Source: Chara braunii
Lineage: Eukaryota; Streptophyta; Charophyceae; Charales; Characeae
Direction: 5' to 3'
Assembly (NCBI GenBank): GCA_003427395.1
Contig: BFEA01000452.1
Location: 528,170-553,387, forward strand
DNA: 25,218 nucleotides
In this document: one piece after another, positions 1-10,732 of the stretch
Layout of the letters: each line of letters begins with the position of its first letter
Numbering within the stretch: the stretch's first letter is position 1
Program-made: the position numbers and the translations under genes
Notes under the pieces: generated by a model
The model's input: the letters and a program-made list of their open reading frames with translations, nothing else
Told to the model about the DNA's origin: nothing
Databases searched by the model: none

Positions 1-181
1 CGGTCCGGATATTCTGGAATATTCCGGTTTTTTTTTTTTTTTTCCGGACAATATAGGGGATCCGGACAGGGGGTCCGGCTCGGTCCGGATATTCTGGAAT
101 ATTCCGGTTTTTCGGAAGTCCGGAAGGGCCCGGGAGGTCCGGGGTCCGGGGTCCGGATTCGGTCCGGTGTCCGGTCCGGCG
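1..181. repeat. CCGG-rich satellite remnant
   Basis: The words GGTCCGG and CCGGA recur throughout this stretch. One roughly 32-bp unit (CCGGATATTC, then GGAATATTCCGG) occurs at 1-32 and again at 81-113, a period of 80 bp, and each unit is itself nearly palindromic. A run of about 17 T sits at 27-43. The repeat directly abuts the truncated left LTR at about position 190, so it marks a rearrangement or insertion junction. No coding potential is seen. Confidence 0.7.
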
Positions 182-245
182 TAGCTATGGTCAATATGTA
201 CGGCTGTGGGAAGGAGACCTGAGGCCAGACAACCTCGTCAAATAC

Positions 246-252
246 TATATAA
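246..252 (+). promoter_or_regulatory. LTR TATA box
   Basis: TATATAA lies in the left LTR, followed by AAGGC, and fits the start of the retroelement transcript a few tens of bases downstream. In the right LTR the equivalent site reads TACATAA, so the promoter is mutated in that copy. Confidence 0.55.
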
Positions 253-433
253 GGCTTGGTCTCCAGGTGGTCAACATTCAGTCTTGCTATGCTGCCTCGA
301 CGCTGGCTTGACTCTAGCTGAACGCTGGCTCGACGCTGGCTGGACGCTGACTCGACGCTGGCTGTGCGCTGACACTGTAGACGACGACGCGGGACTGTGG
401 CACCATGCAGGCGCTTCTGTTCTATGCGCCAGG

Positions 434-655
434 CATTGCTGATGTGGCGCTGCCACCTGTCTACACTGCTGATGTGGTGCATGCCACTTGTCAACATTGC
501 TGATGTGGCACATGCCATTTGTCTACATTGTTGATGTGGTGCTGCCACATGTCTACATTTCATTGCTGATGTGGCGCTGCCACCTGTCTTCATTGTTGAT
601 GTGGCGCATGCCAACTGTCTCCTTTGTTGACGTGGCACTGGCCACACTGTTTACA
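434..655 (+). repeat. ~36-bp minisatellite in the 5' LTR
   Basis: About six diverged units of the form CATTGCTGATGTGGCGCTGC followed by CACCTGTCTA. The same array is at about 11646-11880 in the right LTR, so it belongs to the element. The words GATGTGG and GCATGCCA also recur in the leader at 1365-1560. Confidence 0.75.
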
Positions 656-1084
656 TGAGGTGACTGGTTGCGATAAGGAGGGAGATCGAGATCTGTGGAC
701 GATTGAGGGACGGGGTACTAACCTGAGGCTGACGTCAATATTGTATGTTGCTGCTTGTCTTCATTGTCTCCATGGGAGAATAGTGCCACGTGACACTTCT
801 ATGTGATAAGGACTTATCGGACTTGTTACTGTTTATTGATTGATGATGTGGAGGGAGACGAAGCCCGGAGAAGGAGTGGGAATTGATTGTGCTGCTCTTA
901 AGTGGTCACTGATTATCTCTTCCACCCTCTCCTTTGTCTATTCCCCCTCCACTCTCTTCGTCTATTGGTAACGAGATACTGTATCAGATATCACTTTCAC
1001 GTTAACTGGAGACATTGTGCAGATCTGAGTCTACCTGTACTTCGACGTTTGATGAGTATCTTACAGTCTGGGTTCATTGCAATT

Positions 1085-1097
1085 TGGTGTCAGAGCA
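1085..1097 (+). promoter_or_regulatory. Primer binding site, initiator tRNA-Met type
   Basis: TGGTGTCAGAGCA starts 3 bases after the left LTR ends. It differs by one base from the common plant retrotransposon PBS TGGTATCAGAGC, complementary to the 3' end of initiator tRNA-Met. It fixes the LTR boundary and the plus-strand orientation. Confidence 0.85.
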
Positions 1098-2097
1098 AAC
1101 CTCCTTCAATCGTGATCTTCTGTCAGGTGCTGACCTGGCACCCAGGTAAGTGGGAGGTGCCGCACGTACAGGAACGAAGCGCGTTTATTAACGCGCGCGG
1201 TTAATACCGCAGGTCTAGACATCAAGTACTGCTTGTGCGTGTAGCCACCTTTGAAGGTGAGGAAGTGGTTACGCTGAAGACATCGAGATACCGGCGAGAG
1301 CTTTATTGGCAACAGGCGGACATGGCGCTGGTCAAAAGAGAGAGTGTGTGGATATTGGGACCACTGATGTGGCGTATTGCCTATGTGGCATGACGTGGGA
1401 ATGTTGATGTGGCATTCTCTACTGGCAGGGCATGGTTTCTGATGTGGTACATACCTGTGATGTGACCGCCTGTTGTGAAGCGCTGCATACTTTGAGTTGA
1501 CGTGGCATGCCAGTGTTATATGTGTTTGTAGACGTGCATTGCTGACGTGACATCCCCCTCGTAAGACCTTCCAGGTCCTTGACGCTGGCGTGGCAGACTC
1601 TATAGAGTTGCAATGTTGGCGTTCCAGGGGTGACACGTGGCATGTATGACATGCTGTTGTGGGTGAGGTGTTGATCTTGCACTTGTGTGATGGCAGAAGG
1701 TACGACTTCATGATTTGTTGTAGTGTTCTTTGTCGGCCCTTGTGTCTAGTTGCATTGGTTCTGCAGATGGTACAACCGTCGAGAAAGGAAGGCTAACTAT
1801 TGATTGTTGTTGTTGCGTTAGTTGACCTTCACCTGTTAATTGTTATGTGGTTGTTGTGCATACTCACCTGTGTGTTGATGTCTTGATCATACTGGCCGTG
1901 GCTGCGGTACTTGTACACTCCTGTAGGATGTCATCACATATAGATCAGACAACTGAAGTTAGATTAGGAGTAAATTGATTTCTAATCTTTTGAACTGTTT
2001 ATTTATTTCTTGCTGTAGTAAGTTGAAACTCGGTGTGATCGTAGAATTTATTATTGATTTGTTATTATTTATTGTGCGGTAAACACATCATCTGAAG
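1098..2097 (+). other. Chromovirus leader; no gag ORF
   Basis: This kilobase between the PBS and the first coding remnant has stops in all frames and no recognisable capsid or zinc-knuckle sequence. It carries scattered GATGTGG words like those of the LTR minisatellite. The 201-codon minus-strand ORF at 1106-1711 has no domain pattern and overlaps these repeats, so I treat it as chance. Confidence 0.6.
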
Positions 2098-2720
2098 ATG
2101 TCAAAGGGTCCAAACAAAGGTAAGGCGCCGACAATCCCTTCTAACCCCTCGACTCATATGGCAGAGGATGACTCTTCTTCGGCCCATCGTCCGGAACACC
2201 CTGAGACAGTCTTATGTTTCGTCTCTCTGGGTGATTCCCTTGACGAACTTGGTAACGAACTCAAAGCCTTAAGAAGTTTGTGGGCTAAGAAAGCTAGATC
2301 TAAGGGTGAGCTAATGATAGCAGGCACTGAAATTGCACGTACACGAGTAGGTGCCCAGTTAGACCTAGGATGGATGCGGTCTTATATCTCAGAGAAGGCA
2401 ATACGAAAGTTGCATCTGGGAATAAAGGACTTGCCTAGACCAATCACATCTATGCTGATAGACAAGAGCACTATCACCGTCTTTCAATACGTGGACTGTG
2501 TGAAATGTTATTTTCGCACAAACGAAGGTAATAAAATCCTACATGAGATATCCTTTCTTATAAAAAAGAACCTGCCATTTGGCATGATTCTGGGAATGGA
2601 TTGGCACGAGGAAGCCGACCCAGAAGTCAGGTTCAGAGATAAAATTGTAAAGCTGAAAGACGAAAGGTCTGAAAAGAAAGCGACAAAGTTGTACCATAGG
2701 TCTGGCTCTGACTCAACCCT
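2098..2720 (+). pseudogene. Chromovirus gag-start/protease remnant, split by the LINE
   Basis: The ORF begins with a polar N-terminus (MSKGPNKGKAP) typical of a gag start, but after about 75 residues it passes straight into a retropepsin-like region. GAQLDLGWMRSYISEKAIRK stands where chromoviruses have the catalytic DSG box, and FGMILGMDWHEEADPEV matches the usual ILGMDWL flap region. The catalytic triad reads D-L-G, so the protease is probably inactive. Joining a gag-like start to the protease implies an internal deletion that removed capsid and nucleocapsid. The frame runs into the LINE at 2721, and the sequence resumes at 8086 in another frame. Confidence 0.8.
2705..2720 (+). repeat. LINE target-site duplication, copy 1
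   Basis: GCTCTGACTCAACCCT is identical to 8070-8085. This 16-bp length is typical of L1-type target-primed reverse transcription. Confidence 0.93.
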
Positions 2721-2731
2721 TTTTTTTTTTT

Positions 2732-3035
2732 CACATTTTTTAAACTTCGCATGTGGGAAACCTACTTAACGAGGTGATAAGAGCAGCCCCGTTAAGTAGG
2801 CCGCTGCGTCGAAGGCTCCATCTATTGGTGGAGAGCTGCACCTGCTGGAAATCGGGTCCAGCGTCCCTATACATCAATATTCTTTTTTGGCTGCAAACCG
2901 GGTGCAGCGTCCCACAAGAGATCTGAAGAATGGACCTGATTAAAAAACTGATACTAGACCTTTTGTGCCTCTTCACCCTCCCTGGACGCCAGAAATTCGT
3001 TACTACCTAGCACAAACCAAAATATTTTGACAGGA
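2732..3035 (-). other. LINE 3' untranslated region
   Basis: This lies between the last C-terminal ORF2 remnant and the poly-A tract at 2721-2731. The 78-codon minus ORF at 2740-2976 shows nothing recognisable. Confidence 0.55.
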
Positions 3036-4703
3036 TTATCCATACCATGATGAGGGGACCAAACAGGATCCTGGTAGGGGAAAGGGATCAGGGAAGTCAG
3101 ATAAGGGTCTTAGGGGAATAGAGGGATCAACACAACTCCAATCATTAAAGACTAGTCTATAATTCTTTTGAAAACAACCATGTAAATTCTCATGAGCTCC
3201 TTCCCACAGCACCCTCCCCAACCTCCCTCCCTGGTCCCCCCCAAGCCAGTTTTTATTGAACTTTTTGATGTGCTGCCATATCTCATTTTGTTGAGAAATA
3301 TGCTGGATTTTTTCTTTTAAGTTTTCCCATTTAATAGTTGTATCAGTCTGAATATGTTGTTTAATAGAATCAGTGACATCTGGACCGTCCAATCTAGCAC
3401 CCTCCATTTCATGGGTACACCTTCTAACCCATATCGCCCAAATAATTGCTCTCTTACCAATTGTAAACAAATTATCAGTTACTCATCCTCTTGACAAGGA
3501 TGCCATAATTCTAGGAGAAGGGTTTTCCAATCCCACGGCCACGGGAGAGAGGTTCCCAACTGGCTCCGAATCCTGTCCCACCATCGCCAAAGCCAGACCG
3601 AACCTGGGCATTGGAGAAAAATATGTTCGATTGTTTCCAGAAAAAGTTTGGACGGAAAAGCAGATTTGGAGAACTTACACCAAGAAAGAGCAATACCTTT
3701 TCTGTTCTAATGAAGTTCTGTCAATGATTCAGTCATTAGTAGGAAGGCAGCGGTGAAAAATTCGCCATTGCAAAGAGGCTACCTTAGCAGGTTTAGATTT
3801 ACAGGTATGAAACCACTTAACTCCTCTTAGCTTTTCTTTACTGATTTCCAGATTCTTCATCCAGCGATCTTCAATGCGGTCTCTAAGATTAACCCTGGGG
3901 CGAAGCATTCTGTAAGTGGACTTCACAGAGAGGGTATGTAAGGATCTAGAATAGGAGCGACCCTGTCTACCTGGGCAAGACCAGGTCCAATTTATAGGAT
4001 CAAAGGGTAGATGGGATATTGGTATTTCAAGTTTAAAGGAGAGCCATTTATCATTGACATTTAAAACTCTTACTCGAAAAAGTTGGTCAGCCGTACACCA
4101 CCTGGTGTCGTATTGAGACCTAAGAGCAAGAAAATCATCCTCTTGTAAATCCAGAATAGATATTAGAATATCCACTGAATTACGGATCTCAATTATATTC
4201 CCCACTATCCCTTTAGAACATCGGATTGTCACCCAGTCGCCAGGAAGAAACTTGGGACCTTTCTTTAAGATTCTAACCCAGTCCAAAGGAATCAATTCAA
4301 TGATATTATCCAATGCAGTCCTCTGATGATGACTGCAGCGCAATCGATCTTGAAGGTCTAGGGGTGAAAACCAATCCTTTGTTTCTTGATTCCAAAGATC
4401 CTTAATACGTATGATTCCTCTCCTAACCCAGCCTAGCCATGGGCTATCCATACAGTCGAGAACACATCCTTGAGAATCCCTAATAAATATATTATTAAAT
4501 AATGATTGTTGACAAACTTCCTCCCATCTTGTTGGAGATATTTTATCTGGTAGGGGAAGTTTCCTCCAGTTTTTCAACAATGTAATCCAAAAAGGATCTC
4601 TACAGAGATCACTCCTAGCTGCTTGTCTCTCTGAAAGCTCCAGACCATGTGGATCCACTGAACTGCCCCTTGGCAGAGACCAGGATCGGTTCTCTAGCCA
4701 CAT
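3036..4703 (-). pseudogene. LINE ORF2 C-terminus with zf-RVT domain
   Basis: This is the region downstream of the RT in plant L1-like ORF2. Around 3729-3960, KPAKVASLQWRIFHRCLPT matches the zf-RVT signature (P-x-K-V ... W-R ... L-P-T). Upstream, 3960-4700 encodes the usual Trp-rich linker. Further along, 3036-3470 carries AIIWAIWVRRC, the C-terminal helical pattern that follows zf-RVT in these elements. Between 3510 and 3730 the frame is broken. The function in live elements is thought to be RNA or DNA binding during integration; this copy is broken. Confidence 0.8.
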
Positions 4704-4934
4704 AAGTGGGTCTGTTGCATCTGGGATAGGGGGAGCTAATCTCCTAATCTGCTCACAGGCAAGAAGGCTTCATGGAGTGTTGGGGTTAAATAGAAGGCGT
4801 TTAATCCATTGAATAGAAAGGGCTATAGCTTGGGTATGAGGGTCAATGATCCCAAACCCTCCCATAGATTTTGGTTGGATTATTGATGTCCATGCCACTC
4901 TGCTGATGACGTTTTCCTGCTCATGGTTCCCACG

Positions 4935-6552
4935 CTACAAAAAGGCTGCCAAATGACGTTGAAAAGTCTTGAGAGTCAATTTATCTAAGGCCCATAATGC
5001 AGATTTATACCAAATGGAAGCTAGGACCACATTATTGATTACAAGAGACTGCCCAAATAAGGAGGTATGTTTATTTTTCCACAACTCCAGTTTTGAGTGG
5101 GCATGATGCATGATCCCTTCACTAGTGGTTAATGGTTTACGTGAGGCAGATAGGGAGATCCCAAGGACTCTGATTGGCACATCCGGCTGCAGCCATTTTA
5201 TCTGGGGTTGGTCAGGGGGTCGCCCTCCTTGATAATGAATCCACCAACCTAGAGTTTTATTGCCCCAGTTTACCCTCATGTCAGAAAGCTTACAAAAAGT
5301 GTCCAACATTTTTTTAATTGCTTCCAGGAAGCTTCAACCATTAGGGAGAGATCATCAGCAAAAAGTGAGCATACAGGGATGGCGTCCTCTGGAATAGAAG
5401 AAATCCGGATGTGACTAATATCTTTGTGGTGTCTTAAATTAGCTGCTAGAGCTTCCATAATAATCACGAAGAGGAGCGGAGCAATGGGGTCACCTTGCCT
5501 CACTGATCTCTGAAGAACAATGAGAGGTGCTACATTACCATTAACCATAACTCTTGTAGTTGCATTCCTATGCAAAATTCTAATCCATCTCCTAAACATT
5601 GGACCAAAATTGAATTTTTCTAAACATTTGTCCAGAAAAAAACAATCCACGTGGTCGTAGGCCTTTTCAAAATCAATAAAAACAAAGGCAGCATTATGCT
5701 TGGACTGTCGAGAGAGCCTGATAAGTTCGTTAACTAGCAACATATTATCCTGAATATTTCTGCCCTGGATGAACCCAGTTTGGGATGGATGAATTATGTC
5801 CACAATTTACTTATTCAGGCGATTAGTAAGAACCTTAGAGATCAACTTATATACGACTGTCAACAAAGTTATGGGGCGGTAATTCCTAATGTTGTTTTTC
5901 TCTCCCTTCTTATATAATAAAGTCAGGACACCTTGACCCACAAACTCCCCCATCTGGCCTGACTCCCATACCTCCTGGTAGAAATCCATGAGATCTTGGG
6001 AGATGAAGTCCCACATGGCCTCCCATATTCCTTTGGTAGACCATCAATGCCAGGAGCCTTTTCTTCCTCCATCAGCATGAGAGCAGTCCATACTTCCTCC
6101 TTAGTGAGTGGCAATTCTAATTGCTCCTTCTAAACATCTGATAGGGCTCTAGTCATAGGGGTGAGGAAATCATCTATCTCCATGCTACGCTGGATTAAAG
6201 GGATTTCACTAGTCTCAGTAAAAAAAAGATTTAAAAAAACATCCCTTGCGATTTTAGTACATTCCGCGGTAGAGGTGACGAGAGGACCATTCCGATTATG
6301 GGGATGGGCCAAAGCCTCGATGACTGTTCTACCAGACCGGGCTCTAGCCATTGCAAAAAACCTCGCGTCCATGGATCCTTCCGTTAGATGTTTCCTAATT
6401 TTGCCCCTAATCCTCATGCCATGCCACCGATATCCCATACGAGATAGTAATTGAGCTTCCAAATCTTGAATTTCCTGTTCCATAGCATCATTCCTTGCTG
6501 CATTGCTATCATCGAATTCTAATTGATGTAATTGTTGAATGCGCTGATACAA
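4935..6552 (-). pseudogene. LINE ORF2 reverse transcriptase (broken)
   Basis: Reading from 6552 downward: an EN-RT linker (6552-6130) ends at an in-frame TAG; then KAPGIDGLPKE (about 6060), a frameshift near 6020, and RNYRPITLLTVVYKLISKV. A TAA at 5807-5809 falls just before HPSQTGFIQGRNIQDN. Then AFVFIDFEKAYDHVD (motif A), QGDPIAPLLF (motif B) and the catalytic FADD at about 5355-5370. A second frameshift near 5300 leads to 5309-4935, the thumb region (RVLGISLS). The catalytic aspartates are intact, but the stops and frameshifts make it a pseudogene. It belongs to the L1 clade, whose RT copies element RNA at the nicked target. Confidence 0.9.
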
Positions 6553-6594
6553 TCTAGTTTCTGAAGAATGTCATTCGATTGCTAATAACTTGGA

Positions 6595-7602
6595 CTACTC
6601 ATTGCATTTACGGCCCAGAAAAACTAAGCCGTTGTTGAACCACATGATGTTGTCTGAAAAACGGACCCTTTGCTCCCTCCAAAAAGACCACACATCCTTA
6701 ATAAAGGTTCTGAAGGATTCCATTTTAAGATGAGCAGTATTAAGTTTATAATAACCCCTACCTTGATCTGGCTTCTTTCCAAATGAAAGAATCACCACAC
6801 ACATCGCATGATCAAGACCCAAGTGAGGGCTCTTAGGAAATATCTCAACTACCTTTAGTGCCCCTACCAATTCCTCTGAGAGTAAGATCGGATTTATACG
6901 AGACTTGGTAGCCTGTCTGGCTTGATTTTTCCTGAAACAAGTGTACGAACGCTGGGATGGATTCAATCTTCTAAAGGAGTCAAAAAGATTTAATGATTGA
7001 GTCAAGTTAGTCATCAGAATCTCATCAGATTCTACATAAACTGGACAAGGAGAAGGAATATTCCATCGATCTAGGGAACGGTCTGGAGCTGCGTTGAAAT
7101 CACCGGCTATAATTACCGGGATACCTACTGGAAGGATGGGGGAGAGGGATTCGAAAAAACGTTGTCTATCCCCGATATAATTGGGGCCATAGACACAAAG
7201 AATACTGACTATTTCAAGTTTCAGCATTGCCAATATAAAAACCCACCTCCCATCCACTTTGTCGGCTTCCCAATAAACAGGCTCCACCTTGGAATCCGGA
7301 GGAATCCAAATAGCCACTCCCGCACTCCCAGGGCGAGGGGCATGAGCTATGAATGAAGTGTGAGACCATATCTCCTTGTGACAATGGTTATGAAGGTCCG
7401 AATCTGTGAGGTGAGTTTCCTGTATGCATATCACATCAGGCCACTCCTTCCCTCCAACTCCTTTTAACTCGTCATAGATGGCTCTTTTCTTTTCGAACTT
7501 AGTCGAAGCAAGACAATTAACATTCATTGATCTGAGGTCTAGATCTGCATTTCTTCTTATTAACTTCCAAGACTTACTTGTCTTTATTATATAAAGCGTC
7601 AA
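6595..7602 (-). pseudogene. LINE ORF2 APE-type endonuclease
   Basis: About 335 codons with the exonuclease/endonuclease/phosphatase fold motifs in order: SMNVNCL (Asn), ICIQETHL (catalytic Glu), VYGPN (Tyr), GDFNAAPDRS (Asp/Asn) and LGLDHAMCV (terminal Asp-His). The box normally written SRID reads SRIN, a D-to-N change explained by one G-to-A transition. The frame closes with TAG at 6595-6597, and the same frame continues into the RT linker, so this stop is a lesion. The enzyme nicks target DNA to prime reverse transcription. Confidence 0.92.
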
Positions 7603-7673
7603 TTATCTTAAAGTTCTCCATACAATCATAATCAAAAGTACTATGCAGAATCTAGGACTGGGAAAGTGAGAGC

Positions 7674-8069
7674 TTAGGACCATCTCTGCCATTGGCCAGA
7701 ATCCAACAGACCCCCCTTAACAAGGGTCTTATGTCCCAACAATCTAACCAAAAGAGTGCCTACATCTGTTTCTGACCAGAAGTTGTTTGCCTTGACTTTG
7801 AGAAGTTGTAGCTCACTCAGGGAGTCCTGATTGAACCATCTGAGATCTGAGTTCTTGCTAACATCATATTTCAAATATATATCCCAGTCGGCCATTCTCT
7901 GTACCCCTTCAGTGACGGATAGAATTGACAATACCCCAGAGAAATTTGCCTTAACGAAATCCACCACTTCCTCCTCTAAACAGGGTTGACCAGACACTAG
8001 TGCAGAAGCAGGGGAGGGGGGAAAGAGAGGCGACGAGGTACCCAGGATAATTACTTCACCATAAACCGC
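7674..8069 (-). pseudogene. LINE 5' ORF fragment, function not recognised
   Basis: About 130 codons at the 5' end of the LINE, reading VDFVKANFSGVLSILSVTEG and later FWSETDVGTLLVRLLG. It precedes the endonuclease and may be the C-terminal end of ORF1, but no RRM or zinc knuckle is visible. The open frame extends a few codons into the target duplication, consistent with a 5'-truncated insertion. Confidence 0.45.
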
Positions 8070-8085
8070 GCTCTGACTCAACCCT
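8070..8085 (+). repeat. LINE target-site duplication, copy 2
   Basis: Identical to 2705-2720; chromovirus pol sequence resumes directly after it. Confidence 0.93.
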
Positions 8086-8099
8086 GTCTTTTTTGTTGC

Positions 8100-9178
8100 A
8101 TGAGTTACCCAACCTTTAGGTCGATGGTCTTCAAGAAGAAGTTGGATCAGGATGTAATGATGGTACTCGTTAAACGAGTAGGTGAGTGTTCCTCATCTTA
8201 TCCTCCTTCTATTGAAAAACTTATTGACGAATATAAGGACTTGTGGACTGAACCAACGGGAATCACCGAGCGTGCTATTAAGCACACGATCAAGATAATT
8301 CCCGGTAACAAGATTCCCAAGAGTCTCATCTACCGAACGTCTCCTAGGGAACTTGAGGAACTGCGTAAGCAACTGCAAGAACTTACTAACAAAGGATGGA
8401 TTCGCCCTAGCTCATCTACTTATGGTGCTCCTATCTTATTCCTGCCCAAAAAGGAAGGTGAACTCCGACTATGTATTGATTATTGAGGGTTGAACTATGT
8501 CACTGTGAAAAACGCAGAACCACTTCCGCATATTGACGACCTGTTGGACCAGTTGCAAGGTTGCAGGTATTTCAGTAAAAGTGATCTCAAGTCAGGGTAC
8601 CACCAGATCGAGGTCGCTCCTGAAGATCAACATAAGACGACTTCCCGAACCAGGTATGGTCACTACGAGTTTGTGGTTATGCCTTTCGGTTCTAATGTGC
8701 CTGCGACCTTTCAAAGGTCGATGAATGAATTATTTTGTCAATGGCTTGATCAGTTCGTAGTATTTTATCTCAATGATATTCTAGTGTATAGTAAGACACT
8801 AGGAGACCACGAGAAACACCTACGAATGATTTTGCAGAAGTTGCGCGAGAGCAACTTCAAACTGGGAAAAAAAAGTCTGAGTTTGCTAAGCCTGAAGTCT
8901 TGTACTTAGGGCATATGGTGAACGAGGAAGGACTAAGGCCCAAAGAAAAGAAGATTACAGCAATCCGAGATTGGCCCCAACCTAAGACTATAACTGCATT
9001 GAGATCTTTTCGGGGACTTGCTAGTTATTATCGAAAGTTCGTCAGAAACTTCTCTTTGATAGCTGCTCCTATGAAAAGACTTCTAAAAAAGGAAAAACCT
9101 TGGTTGTGGGACAAAGACTGTGAGTCATCATTTAGAAAGTTGAAGTATGCTCTGACTAACTACCCTGTCATCATTTAG
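8100..9178 (+). pseudogene. Chromovirus reverse transcriptase (broken)
   Basis: Ty3/gypsy RT motifs in order: KGWIRPSSSTYGAPILFLPK, ELRLCIDY followed by TGA at 8484-8486 where the family has Arg (CGA to TGA), YFSKSDLKSGYHQI (motif A), FVVMPFGSNVPATFQRSMN (motif B) and VVFYLNDILVYS (motif C). Motif C is normally Y-x-D-D; the first Asp is Asn here, which should abolish polymerase activity. A frameshift in an A8 tract at 8867-8874 separates it from YLGHMVNEEGLRPKEKKITA and the RT connection region ending at TAG 9176-9178. Confidence 0.93.
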
Positions 9179-9649
9179 AAAGTTGACCCTTCGCTTCCTT
9201 TCATCGCCACGACTGACTCAAGTCAGTATGGGATTGGGGATGTGCTACAGCAAGCCGACGGTAAGGGATATAGACCGATAAAGTTTATGTCCAAGGAGAC
9301 TTCTGTCAGAGAAAGTGGCCAACTCCACCTATGAAAGGGAATTATATGCATTGGTCGCTGCACCAGACACCTGAGAACACTACTTGTTAGGGAGACACTT
9401 CACTGTCTATTTGGACCATTCCACTCTGAAATGGATAAAGACATAGCCAAGACTCTCTGATAAGTTTGTAGGATGGTCCGCTTTTATCGATACCTTTGAT
9501 TTTGAGTTAAAAACAATCAAAGGAAAGTCTAATGTTGCTGCGGATGCTTTGTCTAGGCGTGCAGACTTCTTTGGAACCATTGTCTCCTATCTCGATATCA
9601 GGAATGAACTGAAGGAACAAATCCGGAAAGGTTATGAGAGTGATTCTAT
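9179..9649 (+). pseudogene. Chromovirus RNase H region (broken)
   Basis: TTDSSQYGIGDVLQQ matches the first catalytic Asp segment of gypsy RNase H, KFMSKE is the next strand, and VAADALSRRADF closes the domain near 9540-9570. The pieces lie in different frames with several stops, for example after GQLHL near 9330. Confidence 0.8.
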
Positions 9650-10720
9650 TTGGAGTCCTATCATCGGGACCCTACGAAAGAACCCCCAACTATTCCCAGA
9701 GATCGAATGACTGATGGCTTACTCTTCTACCTAGACAAAATTGAAGAAAGATTATGCATTCCTCACCAAAAACAAATCAAGAGTCTAATCATTGGGGAAT
9801 GTTATGATGTTGAGGGTCACTTTGGTTTTAAGAAGACGTATGTCGATGTCCGAGAACGCTTTGAATGGAAAGGAATGAAAGAGGATATACTAATGTATGT
9901 GCGAACTTGTCTTGTCAATTAGAGGAACAAGCTCTCGCATGAGAATCCTGTGGGACTGTTGAGACCACTGCCTATTCCAAGTGAGCCAGGTGAGTCTATT
10001 TCCATAGACTTTATGAGTCTCACTAAGAGTCGAAATGGCAACAATCAGGTAATGGTCATCGTAGATAGATTCTCAAAGTATGTTATGCTCATTGCTTTGT
10101 TTGTCGAAGCCATAACAAAACTGGCCATCCAGAAGTTCCAGATGTGATGGGTTTCTGAGTATGGATTTCCGAAGACCATCGTCTTTGACAGGGATGTTCA
10201 GTTCACTAGTCTACAATGGCAAAAGTTGATGAAAGTCTATGGCACCAGGTTGACCATGTCGTCAGATAGGCATCCTGAAACGAATGGCCAAACTGAACAA
10301 ATGAATCGTCTGTGCCAACAACTTTTGCGCATGTATGTCCGACCTGATCAAATAGATTGGGGTGATAACTTACCTAAGGTTGCTAGTTTTTATAACAACA
10401 ATATACATACCATTACAGGAAGAACGCCTAATGCACTGCATAAAGGTTGGAAGCCTCGACGTCCCATTGATGCTTTAACTCGGGACCAGATTCAGAGGTT
10501 ACCCCCAGGAACCCGTGAATTTGCAGTTTTGTATGAAGAAGGTATTAAAAAGGTGAAAGAAAATATACAGAAAGCCCAACTTCAGATGATTGCACAGGCC
10601 AACAAACATCATCGGCCATTGCAGTTTCAAGAAGAAGATATGGTATGGGTGAAGTCTAAAGAATTTGCCTTGGAAGAAAATGTGTCTCAAAAACTGTTGC
10701 TTGTCTACTATGGTCCCTAG
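9650..10720 (+). pseudogene. Chromovirus integrase (broken)
   Basis: All pieces share one frame. The zinc-binding region reads CYDVEGHFGFKKT with VRTCLVN, then TAG at 9920-9922: the first His and last Cys of HHCC are replaced. The catalytic core has SIDFMSL (first Asp), TIVFDRDVQF (second Asp) and ETNGQTEQMN (Glu), so the DDE residues survive. TGA at 10145-10147 and TAG at 10718-10720 (YYGP-stop-KV, normally Trp) break it. ITGRTPNALHKGWKP matches the usual core end. Confidence 0.92.
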
Positions 10721-10732
10721 AAAGTTCTCAAG

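Larger units (their letters stand above)
190..1081 (+). repeat. 5' LTR of the chromovirus (left end truncated)
   Basis: It matches the right LTR from GTCAAT (190 here, 11395 there) to the shared end TTCATTGCA (1081 and 12271). The first few hundred bases of the LTR, present on the right, are absent here and replaced by the CCGG satellite. It contains a TATA box, a 10-11 bp GACGCTGG-type repeat near 300-365 and a roughly 36-bp minisatellite. The short ORFs read through it on both strands are not genes. Confidence 0.9.
2721..8069 (-). mobile_element. L1-like LINE inserted into the chromovirus pol gene
   Basis: A 5.35 kb non-LTR retrotransposon on the minus strand, bounded by the 16-bp duplication. 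On its own strand it starts near 8069 and carries a short 5' ORF, an APE-type endonuclease, an RT with FADD, a zf-RVT tail and a 3' untranslated region ending in a poly-A tract (T11 at 2721-2731 on the plus strand). It is probably 5'-truncated, because less than 0.5 kb precedes the endonuclease and no complete ORF1 with RNA-binding domains is seen. ORF2 has at least four premature stops and two frameshifts, so it cannot move itself. It is younger than the chromovirus because it is nested inside it. Confidence 0.94.

Noticed and set aside
271-1711. Several 78-201-codon ORFs on both strands
   Set aside because: They lie over LTR minisatellites and the leader, with no domain pattern; repeat-driven shadows.
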